DNA of 64,000 bases from Axinella damicornis (taxonomy: Eukaryota > Porifera > Demospongiae > Axinellida > Axinellidae). The translations under genes were made by a program, and so were the position numbers. Below are positions 13,101-25,100 of this stretch, piece by piece. Position 1 is the stretch's first letter. Each line of letters starts with the position of its first letter. The notes under the pieces were generated by a model. It had not been told where the DNA came from. It worked only from the letters and a program-made list of their open reading frames with translations, and made no database searches. The stretch is from contig OZ007509.1 in assembly GCA_963931865.1 (NCBI GenBank), forward strand, positions 13,257,671-13,321,670. Reading direction: 5' to 3'.

Positions 13101-16100
13101 CGTGCTTGAGCAAGTGTGTCACCGGCGAGGACAAGGTTGGTGAAAGCGGTAAGGGCATGGAGTAACAACTCTCCTTCATGGCCTGCAGACGGGCTAGTCA
13201 GGTCAACTAAGTGTTGAGGCCTGAGGCCATCAGGGCCACCTGCAGAGCCTTTTGGAAAGGAACGGATCGCCTTGACCAAATCTCCTTCCTCAACTGAGAG
13301 GGCTTCATCCACTTCGTTAGAATTGGGAGGTGAAGGCATGTTAGAGTCTGGGTGGGGGGCAGGGTGTTTTGATTGGAGGGCAGCTAGATTAGTGTCATTG
13401 GCTTCTGCAATTGAGTCCTCCGAGCAGGCCAAACGTACAGCCCCTCTAAAGTTCCCCTCTTCCAGTTTTGCTGAGACTCGTGAGGCCAGGGACTGCAAAG
13501 GGTCAGTTATTCTCTTCTTGGTAGCGTGGCTGCGCATTGTTGTCGAAGCTGTGTCCTCCTCCTCATCAGACAACCGCTGGTTTATCCACTTTGACAAACT
13601 CCAATGGCGCCCCCCTCTCTTTGGCACTCTGAGGAATCTCCTAGGGAAGCTCAGCAGGCTCTTCCAGCTCTCATAATCATTGGATCTCACTACTCTGTTT
13701 AAGGTCTTCTTTCTTCTTTCTTCTTTCAGACGGGCTAGCTCAACGTCGCCTCAATCCCTCATGATGGTTTTCGCACGAAACAGCAGCATTTTACACCGAG
13801 CAGTGCACCAGCCCATCGCTTTTTGGCAACCTCCAAGTCTTCACCAGGCGGCTACAGCTGCCCACTCAATAACTATGGCTTCATTTGTCACGCCATTTTC
13901 ATGTTTGTACGCATGCGCACTTAACGATCACTTAGCAACGATACGTAATTATTATCCAAGATCGCTGAATTAGAAGTGCCTTGCGCTGTTGTGTTACCGT
14001 AACTACACTGAGGTAAATTCTCTGTGCTATATTATAGCTATGTTAACGTTACTAGACTGTGTTCTGTGAGAGGGGTGAATGCCTAGCTAAAGACTCAACA
14101 ATGTGTCGCTACTACTATCTGGTATAGCTATTTTAGCTACACTATACTTAGCTATGGTCTCCAGCTCAGGGAGCACTGGCTTAGTATCCATCCAGAAAAG
14201 GGTTAGCTTTTGAGATGCTTGGGTCTGATTCTTCAGCCATTGCAGGTAGTGTAAATGCCAGAGTCCAGTATGCATGTGCCTGCTGCTTAAAAAAATGACA
14301 TAAACAAGTAATAAAAAACATTTAAAATGTAACAGATGTAGGGATACCAGAACCGCAAAAAGTAAGGAAACAAGGTAGGGATGATCACACAAAACGGTGA
14401 AGTATACAATCCCCCTACATATCTTTTTTCATTATACACGTATTATGGAAAAAGATCTCTGTAGGGGGTTGTATACTTCACCGTTTTGTGTGATCATCCC
14501 TACCTTGTTTCCTTACTTTTTGCGGTTCTGGTATCCCTACATCTGTTACATTTTAAATGTTTTTTATTACTTGTAAAGATAGTGTTCACTACACCACTCC
14601 CCCCAACCCAAGTGTCTTACAACACGTGAGAGAGAGATATATCGGAAAATGGACACGACATCCAGAACGAGTACTGAGAGTGGGATTGGGAGTAGTGTTG
14701 GAAGAGTCTGCATTTGCTTTTTCAATGCTTGTGTGTGGGTTTGAGTATTTGATGTCGAGGTGGGCGGGCCTTGAGATGATCAATTGAAACTGTATCGTTG
14801 CGACCATTAAGTGCGATTGTAAAATGTTTGTCAGTATGTTTGAGAATAGGGAAGGGTCCATCATATGGGGGTTGAGGGGTTTCCTGACACCACCACCACG
14901 CACAAAACATGTTTGGCTGTAGATAGTACGTCATTGACATTAGAGTAGCACGGGGTGATTGGGGATGAACGGTTCGCATGATAGCTTTCAGGTTGGTCAC
15001 AAAATTGGATGGGTCACGTAGAGAGGTGGTGGGAGATGGATTTAGGAATTCTCCTGGCAGACGGAGGGTAGTGCCATAAACCATCTCTGCTGCTGTGGAG
15101 GAGATGTCTTCTTGGGGGCAGTGCAGACACCTACATGTAGTAGGATGAGTGGTAGAGTATCCATCCAGGCCTCAGGATGTGATTGGGCTTTGAGAGCGGC
15201 TTTGAGCTGGCGATGGAATCTCTTGACCATACCATTTGTTTGAGGGTGGTAGGCAGTAGTCCGAAAACGCTTTGAGACGAGTAGAGACATGAGGTTGGAT
15301 CAGAGGTGGGATTCAAATTGGCATCCACGGTCAGTGACAATAGTGGAGTGAACTCCAAAACGAGAAACCTACCTGCTGAGAAAAGCTTGTGCCACCGCTT
15401 CGGCCGTAATGGAGGTGAGTGGGATGGCTTCAGGCCAGTGTGTGAAACGGTCCACATGTATGAGGAGATACAAATGTAGGTGAATCCTCGTGATGGAGGC
15501 AATGGTCCAACTAGATCGATGTGGATGACATCAAACGAGCATCTGGGGTGGGAAAGAATGAGAGTGGGGTGGTGGTGTGTCTCTGGATCTTTGCACGTTG
15601 ACACCGTATGCACGCACGCGTCCAGCACCGGACATCCGAGTTGATACCTCGCCATACAAACCGAGCGGTGATCAGTTTCTGGGTGGCTCGAATGCCGGGG
15701 TGGGAGAGACCATGGAGTGAGTTCAACACAGTACGTTGCCAAGGGAACGGTACCAGAGGTCGTTGAGTGCCTGTGGAAGTGTCACAATAGAGAGGGTCCG
15801 TTGAGTCGGCCCGTGGGACAGCGTCCACAACGAGGGTAGAGGATGGTGAGGACTAAAGAGAGCAGATCTGTGGGCCAGTTGCCTGTGTCTTAGCCGTAGC
15901 TGCAAAGTCCACGGAGGGGGGTTGACCCGACAGGAGAGCGTTGGATTCGATTCGGGATAGTGCATCAGCAACAGTATTATCCAAACCACGGATGGTGGAT
16001 GTGAACTGAGAGATGTAGTCGAGCTGACGTGCTTGTCGAGGTGAATGGCGATCGAATCGGGCATTCAGAGCGAATTTGAGTGGTTTGTGGTCGGTTAGAA

Positions 16101-19100
16101 CGTGGAATGATCTACATGTACCTTCCAGGAAATGTCTGATGGCGAGGTAGACAGCAAGTAATTCTCTGTCAAATGTACTGTACCGAGTCTCAGTTGGGGT
16201 CAACTTCCTGGAGAAAAAGGAGATTGGATGCCAGCCCTTTGCCAGGCACCAACAGCCGTGTCGGAAGCATCCATCATGAGACAGGTAGGGGGAGCACTGG
16301 GTAGGGGCATCGGCTTTGGGATGCGACAATACGACAGGAGGGAGGCGTTTGCAAGGGCTTCCTTTGTGGCATTTGAAGGCAGCCAGTGCAGAGTCGTTCC
16401 AGGTTGCAGTCAGTGTCTGAGACTTTGGTTTGGCCGAGGAGATGAGAGCATGGAGGGGTTGCATCAGGGCCGCACAAAGCGACGCAACTCGCGTTGAGAC
16501 TGGGGCTGAGGGGAGTCACGGACTGCCTGAACCTTCTCGGGCAATGGCCCAGGGGTGATGCCATGACTGAGTGTGTGGCCGATGTGGTGGCCGAGAAAAT
16601 CCAGGTTACTGACACCAAAGATGCATTTGTTTGGATTGAGCACGATGCTGTTGGCAACAAGCTGTTCAATGACAATTCTCAAGTCTTTGAGGTGCTGTTC
16701 CGGTGTGGGGCTGGCAATGAGGACATCATGTAGGCGTACGCTGATGGTATACCACGGAGGATTTGGTCCATAAACCATTGGAAGGTCTGGGAAGCGTTGC
16801 TGAGTCCAAATGGCATCTTGACAAACTCAAAGAGGCCAAAAGGGGTGATGACAGCAGTCTTGGGGGATATCTGCTTGAGCCACAGGGATTTGGTGGTATG
16901 CCCGGGCGAGATCCAGCTTAGAGAAAACAGTGGCACCCTGGAGTGAGGAAGAAAAATCATGGATGTGAGGAACAGGGTGTCTGTCAGGTACTGTGGATCG
17001 ATTGAGGGCATGGTAGTCACCACAGGACCGCCAGTCCCCAGGTGTTTTCTTGGGCACCATGTGGAGGGCCCGGAGGCGATCTGGTGCGAGGCGTCTGGGC
17101 TGGGCCGAAACTGGTGGTCCCGTGGTCTCAATGTGGTAGGTGACATCATGCTGCACTGGTGTGTCTGTGGGGCACTGAGGTAGGGGTTTGTAGCATCCTT
17201 GGGACAGACGGATGTGCCAGGTGAGGGGTCAGGGGAGAGGATGCCCTGGATGAGGAGGTGTGTATGAGAGTCAATGAGTTTGTGGTGTTGCATGTCAACC
17301 GTTAGGCCAAAGTGTCTCAGAAAATCAGCACCGAGCATGGGCTTCTGGACATCAGCAATGATGAAAATCCATGGTGGTGATCGAGGTTGAGGGTGAGGGA
17401 TCGTTTCCCGTATGTGTGGATGGGGGTGTCGTTGACAACCATGAGTGTGAGTGGGTCTGGTGAGCGTTAGCGGTCAGTGTAGGTGGGAGGGATAGCACTC
17501 ACTTCAGAGCCTGTATCAACTAAAATCGTGTGTTAGTGGATGCATCACTTACATAAAAGAGGCGACTTTGTGTGTAGGCCAGGGGCACCTGTCGCTGCCA
17601 GTGTCTGGCCTGAGAGTTTCCCCAAGAGCATGGCATCTGGCATTTCTTGGCTGCTTCCCCATACTTGCTGTGGTACCAGCAGAGAGAGTCTCGCTCTTGT
17701 TGTGGAGGTTCTTGGGCGGCGGGACTGAGGGGGTGCCGAGGTCACAAAATGCTTTGTTTCCGTCCCCGGTCAGGCCGGCCCTGTGACATGAGGGAGGCCA
17801 CGAGGTCTGCAAGACGCGTAACTTCCTCATATAGTTGTTTGACTTCAGAGGAATTGTCTGTGTTAGAGATGGTGGTGATGGTGGGGACTGTGACTTCCAT
17901 GACTTTGCCACCCATGTAGGCCAGCTTGTTGAGGTCCATGGTCAAGTCGGTGGAGGCCAGAACCATCTGAACGTTGGGCGGGAGTCGCTGGAGGAGGAGC
18001 TCTCTGAGAAAGGTGTTGCTGTCCGCAGCAGCGCCAAGCTGGTCTTCGAGGAGCTGCTGCATCCGGCGGAGGAGTTGGGTGGGCTTCCGGTCACCGAGCT
18101 CTTCCCTGCTGATGAATTTCCTCTGTTCGGAGGCTGCGGTACGCTTGATGAGCTCCGACTTGAGTTTGGTGTAGGGGTCGTCCTCTGGGGGCCTGAGGAG
18201 AAGGTCTCTGACTTCCGTGGCGAATGCGGGACCGAGAGAGCTGATGACATACTCGAAACATGTTTTCTAGGAGGTGATGCCCCGTGTGGTAAACTGGGCT
18301 TCGACCTGGGCAACCAGATCTCAGGGTCCACGGGCCAGAAGGGTGGTAGCTTGATGCTGATGGCGGCTATGGCCGTAGGCGCATCGGGAGTGGCAGCGTC
18401 GCCTTCGTGAGCCATGTGGATTCAGGAGTGCGTAGTGTCGAGGGATAGACGTCGGGATCACCAATGTGGTAGATTCACTACTAACCAATGTTCATTTATT
18501 TCAACATCATGCTCGCCAGACTACTGAATGTGAAGTGAGATAGAAACATGTGTGGGGCGTGCGACTAGTGAACAAAAGGACAATGCACAAAAGGATAGAT
18601 GACAATTAATTAGTTCCACATAAGCTGAAACGGATCATGTAAGTTGCACATACAATATATACATGCACGTGCAACAACAACATATGACTGGCCCAAAGAA
18701 CAAACAGGAAGTTTCATGCATGTTTGTCAAGACAGTTTGAGTTCCATCATCTCCTCAACTTCTTCCCTGCACCTGCGCCCTAACTCGGTTGCACTTATCA
18801 TTCACCTGTCTCACAAGGTACTCCTGCCGCTCTGTTGGGTACTTACATTGTAGATACACATACCCTGCAGACACAGAATATGATCTTGAATAGTCCAAAT
18901 TTCCATGTAAGCATGGTAACCCCTAGCGTACGAAGAAATCTCCAGTACTTCGAGGTCTGTAACTGTGCTGCTTACAACCTGACTTGCCATCTTTGCTGGG
19001 CTAGGCCACGTAGGGCGGGGGCCACAATTCGGTGCGCATGCGCTTGTACACTGTATGACCAGCACACTAGGTAGTTCCTTTTTCATTACGCAACTAAGAG

Positions 19101-22100
19101 GAACTAAAATCATGAATACAGACCACTCTACATGACTACTGTGATAGCTGAACACTTCAAAGCTTTGTTATTCATACCAGTTGACTGTTATCATTACTAA
19201 CCCCCAATACATTGCAGACATTAATTACACTCCTGGTAGGGGAAAAATTGTGCCGCGTAATATAATTAATATAAATAACTCGTTCGAGTGACAGGAATGG
19301 CGCACGAAGATTCTGACTACACCGTCGTGATCGCTATCATGCACTGTCCCAACCGTACAATTTTGGTGCTGAAACTCACCTTGGTGGTGGAGATATGAGC
19401 GCTTTTGTCTCGCCGTGGACGCCATTGCTCGAGCGCTCTCTCCGACTTCCGGTGGCAGTACCGTTCTTAGGAAAGGCACGCGAAGTTTCTGCCGTTCACT
19501 GACGCTTACATGCCAAAACTCACCGTGCTGGCGAAGTTGTGAGCGCTGTATAACAAGTTTCTTGTCTTCTCGATCTCCTTGCATTGGGCCGCCATTGCTG
19601 ACTCAGCTCAATCATAGATAATAGAGACGTAACCGTTTCTATCGACGCGAGCGCTCATGGTCCTCACGTGGCATGTGCGTTAATTGGAATGTGTTGCAAT
19701 ACCTATGCGCTATCGTCGAGCTGCAACCGGTTGCAACGCGGCTACCAGGAGTGCGGTTGCCCCTCGTAATGATACATAAAATTAACAGGGAAGCAACTAG
19801 CCCAGATACAATGAAAAGCAAGACGAACCTCCGAGATAGGGCCAACCTCTGTACAAGGGACGAAGGCCATTTCCCCAAAGTGGTCCTTACTCGGAGGTTC
19901 CACTGTATTGCTTTCCAATGGCAGTTGCTGATACAATTGGCTCAGGTCAAGCTTTGAAAATGCTTTCCCTTTGGGTGGGGTGGAAAAAAGGTCTTCGATT
20001 TTCGGTATCGGGTGCCTGTTCAATTTGGAAACTGGATTCACCGTTTGCTTGAAATATCCACAAATACGAGCACTGGACTTGTCGCTCTTCAAAACAGGCA
20101 CAATCGGTACCACCCAAGATGCGAATTGCACTGGTTCCAATGTGCCCTCCTCGACCAGTCGAGACAATTCCTTCTCAACCATCTCTGTCACGGAATAAGG
20201 CACATATCCGAGGGGGTCGGGTGGTAATGCTTGGTTAACAGCTCGACTCGAGGCTTGTCTCCTGGCTTTACGGGAGCCAACAAATCTCCAATGAGCTTGT
20301 ATGTGGCCGGGCCCACCACTGATAGAAACACGGCTCTCTTTTTCTCCACCGCGGTTAACTCCGTTGGCTGTGAAAAAATGGTTCAGTCTTTCCTGGACCA
20401 CATACTGTGGCCCTCTTCATTCTTACTGTCAAACACCACTTTCCCGAACGTTGCCGCCATCTGCAAATCAATCCTGTGCCTCGTCACCACTGTAGTATCG
20501 GCACGAATTGGAGCCAGCCAAACACGTAACAATGACTGGATCACATTACAGTACAAGGGTTTTTATACAAACAAAAACATGTGCTTCAAATGTTTCTCGA
20601 ACAGTATGCATGAGCATGCGCAAACCAGTTAGTACAGCAATAACTACCTATTAATAAACATCAAACACTACAACCGGGAGCTTATGAGTGCCGCGAAGTG
20701 GCTCTCATAAGCTCCTGGGATCCTGCTACAACTTACATGTAAAGCAATTGAAGTCACCTACCCGGCCCTGGTCCCGGGTTCCCTTGTTCCACCCTTTGTG
20801 CTCACGTAGAACCTATGTTCTCCCAGGGACATTGCCGGAGTGAAATCATGAAGCTGAACGTCTCGTGATGGGTTTTGCAGGTCAATGCCACTTTAATTTT
20901 CTTTTCTTTGTTTTCTGCAGATGACTGCAGCCTACACCTCCACCATGACGGACTCTAAACTCAACAAGAAGAAACAGTCCACGGATCCTTCCTTCGGTGA
21001 GTGCAGCGTCCGATTGAGAGGTTCAACTGAGACATCTACACAGCACTGCTGTGTGCTCTGTGCACTTTGTGTTCTGCTCCTCTAACGTGATTATACAGTG
21101 TATATATATGTACAGTGGCAGTGGCTTAGTGGTTAAGCACTAGCCTTGTATCCAGACTTGTCTCGCTGCTTTGGAGAAAAATCAGAAGTATGTGTAAAGC
21201 CTGAAGGATTTTGCAGACGAGACAGTGCCACTGTGACATCACTGGAAGCGTTCGTACTTCTGTGTGTCTTCCTGGATGGATGCTGGGTCGTGTTGATCTT
21301 AGCTTACATCTTCAGTAGTTCCACAACACAAATGACAAGCATTCTGTGGCATCGTTCGTTACCTTTGAATCCGGTAGATGTGACGTCATGGTGGCACTGC
21401 AATATCCTCCCAGGATTTCATTCCAACTTTTCTCCAAACCTGAGATGGAAGGCTGGGTAGGAGGCTATGAGAGTACCTGACTAGTGGCATGCTGCATAGT
21501 GTTACAACGTTCAGAGTATTGGTTTAGTTAATCAGGTAATTAAACTTCGCATTCGGTAGAGATTCCAAAGTTTTCAACATGGGTTTAGTTCTAGTTTTTA
21601 ATTAGCAGACAAAGACAGTCATAATTTACAAATTTGGTTTTAGTTTTAATTACTAAGGCAAAATGTTCCTTACTACTAGGAATACGCATGCGCAGTGTCT
21701 ATGCCTCGCGCACGATCACAATCTATAATCTGTAGCAGTAGGCATGGTTTCCTGTGGAAGAAAAACGAAGGTGCGAAGGTCAGTTCAGCGTGCGAAGTTG
21801 CTGAGGTTGAAGATGGCTAAGCGTTGCCAGGAAGAATACGAAGACGTTAACGAGGTTCTACACCCTTCGACACTGTCAACACTCTACTATATGTAGCTAC
21901 GTACCATGGCCTAGACTAAACGTTTGTCTTACTTGTCTCCGCTAAACTCTCCTCGTATACATCACTTCTTCGTCAATCTACCTCTCTCCTTTGCCATACT
22001 CTCTTCTGAGGCGGTGTCCCTTTTCCCCGTACAGATCGTAACTCTGCATTCCGCACGCGCAGTACATGCACGTGGCTATCGGGATCACAGAAACCGCAGC

Positions 22101-25100
22101 GATGCACCCGCCCCCTGCCCCGTGCAATTGAAGTGTGACGGATATATATACGTATATATATATACAGACGCGATGTGACTACGCTGCACGATTAGTTGCC
22201 TCGCGCTAAGGCGCTCGGCAAAAATGCACTAAGTTTCAGCTAAAACAACATGCATGCAGAATTGCACCAGCAAGGCCAGTATCATTGCCAGGCTCTCCCC
22301 CTCCATGACTGAGAGTGTAGATGCAGCCTTTATCATGTGCTTGAACTAGCCTCGTTCCCAGGCCCGCGCGCCGTTTCGGTTGCACGAAAGCTGGGCGGGG
22401 CCTGGGAACGAGGCTATGCTTGAACAACCTGTATATAGCTTGACAGTGTGATCACGAGAGCAACGTATAGGCTCACAGTATGTGAGACTCCTGTGCTACA
22501 CATCAGTGCTCAATATCCATCATGCGACAACATTTTGCACTGATCAGACAATGGCGTAATTAGACTCCTGGTATGGGAAAATTGTGCCGCGTAAATAATC
22601 AGTTTGAGTAGTTAGGATTGGCCAACAAAGATTCTGACTACACGTCCATGATCGCTATTATGCGGTGACCTGAATGTAAAACGTTGGTGCTGAAACTCAC
22701 CTTGGTGGTAGAGATATGAGAGCTTTTGTCTCACCGTCGGCTGCCATTGCTTGAGTGCTCTGTTCAACTTCTGTTTGCAGCACAGCTCTTAGGAAAGGCA
22801 CACGAAGATTCTGACCACCCGGCCATGATCACTGTCATTCACTCACGCTTAGTCACCATGCTGGCTAAGTTGTGAGCGCTGTAACAATTTCTTGTCTTCC
22901 CTTTGGCTGCCATTGCTGACTCGCTCAACTGAGCATGGTCCTTGCGTGACATTGGGATTGGAATGAGCTGCAATACCTACAATGGGAGTGTGGTTGCCCC
23001 TCGGAATAGTGTGTAGTCCACAATACGCATGTGCAGCAGAGGAATCCATCACATGCTGTCGTACTGCAAAAACTGGAGGTGTACAAGGCCTGCGGAACAA
23101 GGCTAATGAGATGTCTTGCTGCATGGTTGTTGCTGACTCAGCTTCCCCCCCCCCCCCCCCCCCCCCCCCGTCTGGTCAGTGTAATCAATCAGATTTCAGT
23201 TATTAGTTGAAACTATGAATCTACACATTACATGTAACTGTGTACATGCAGTATAAAATCCCATGTCTTGGGCAGGTACCACTCTCTGTGTACATACATA
23301 TGTAGACAAGACCCACCATTCACATTGTCACTGGCAGCTCTAGCTCTGTTCCTGACCCTGACTAGAGTACATGTTGTATAGACCGATAGGATTGTGGGTA
23401 TACAGGTTTATAAATGTTAGTTACAGTTCACATGCGTGCTGCCATCTAAACCAACCCTGTAGTCAAGGAGCCACCAGAACAAGCACGGGAAAGTGCTGTC
23501 CGTGTTTGGGTCCAAATGACGTACTGGAAAAGCTCCAGTTCACATTTTAGTCCTTTATTTTCGCTTGTACGTTGAAATGTGGGTCTTTTTGGCAGCATGT
23601 GGTAAGCCCTGCATGCTGCCTTGCTTACGGAGCCCAGCCCAGCGAGGTGTCCAAGCCACACAGGAAGCAAATTGAACCCCACAACAATATGGAGTTGGGG
23701 CTTCAACACTTGGCATTGTCTAATGGCTTCTGGAATACATTGTATAACACAAGTCAGTTTTATCCCTCCAAAACTTGGCTACACCCCACACGAATGTGCT
23801 ATAATATTATTATTGCAGCTCATACAGTACCACTATAGAAGCCACACCGTGCACAGACGCCAGCACGCTGCCACTACTCCTATAACAAGAAGCACCCACC
23901 CAGTAGAGCACGTACCCCGTGTGCTGTTTGCAGCAACGTTCGATGGATGCACGGATTGTGCTACTGTATATTCTTGATATTCAGATCGTCTACATGTGTC
24001 CAAATATCCAGTCTACTAAGATGGGTACAAGGCTATTGACAATTCACTAACCTCATTCCCAGGTTACTTAACAATGTACAGTAGGAGAGTTTATAGTATA
24101 GCCGTTAACATAGTTCAGCTGCACTGTAACCAGTGCCCCTTTTAGAATCTCACCAAATTGGGGTTAAAATTGGGGGTGAAGCTCCTTCACCCCCCCCCCC
24201 CCCCCCCCCCCCCCCAACAAAAGGATTAATAACAAAGAAGGCATGTACAAGTTCTGTACTGGTACACATAGCGCAAGGACTATTCTATTTAGAGTGCACT
24301 GACTTTTGTTGAAAGGATTGCAGACCAAAAGCGTACTGCCTACATGTAGATTGAGAGTTGCAGGGGCTGAACCCAAGGGCTGGGTTATTTAGGAGCCCAT
24401 GATAGTTGCATATATACATGTGTTGTGATGCAATAGAACACGCATGCCATGGCATGCTTCAGCACATTTCTCAACTTAGCTTGTAGTATTGTATCCCTAC
24501 ATGTACATGTACTTCGATAATTCTAATTCCCATCAAGCAAGCTCCACCCGTATGAAAAGCTACGTATACCATTGCAGCTGATATATATACATGTACCTGC
24601 TCTATGCCACAATTGGCGCGATGTGCTTTGAAAGGCTCAGTGGGTACGGGGGTGTTTCAAATGTGTTTTGTTGAGCACATTAGCACAAATAAAAGCTATG
24701 AATGAGGGATCAATACTCCTGATGTACGAGTCAAACTGTGAGCGTATATATAGTCGAGATCTTTACAGACTCACAAGCGCTTGACCATGCAGGCCACATG
24801 TATATTAGCCTCGTTCCCAGGCCCACACGCAGAAGTGGGCCTGGTGACACCTGGCAAAATTCCCGTATGTGCTGAGGTCAGGTAACAGTCTTGATTCGGG
24901 TAGGCAAACCATGTTCGTCCATTGCCGAGTACTGCGTGGTAATTGCATTCTTTACCGCATGAAATGTGTAGCCATTTGCTGTTCTAGCCTTCAAGATTCA
25001 CCTCTGGTCGCTCCTTGGCAAGGACTTTCTACTTAGCCATCACCAACAGCTACATGTACCTGCATCCAAGTAAGGAATGTAATCACTTAGCACATACGGG

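Larger units (their letters stand above)
10271..14580. mobile_element. Composite repeat copy B, interrupted by a MITE and a non-LTR retrotransposon
   Basis: The flank pieces match copy A in order: cacagagtcggtagactctg (10271), ccacataccgttcatcttcg (10726), gcctcaatccctcatgatgg (13748), ttcgtt/ttcatttgtcacgcc (13880), and the foldback at 14303-14576. Relative to copy A, 342 bp are inserted at 10372 and about 2.8 kb at the pyrimidine microsatellite. It abuts the 3' end of the gypsy element, so it may be its 3' LTR region. Confidence 0.65.

Noticed and set aside
19742..19930. Continuation of the gypsy frame ([14 protein letters not shown]...)
   Set aside because: After the conserved block the sequence passes into repeat DNA, so the tail is not retroviral-type pol.
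21118..21150. gtggcttagtggttaagcac resembling a tRNA A box
   Set aside because: No B box or acceptor stem follows; the sequence runs into a MITE end.
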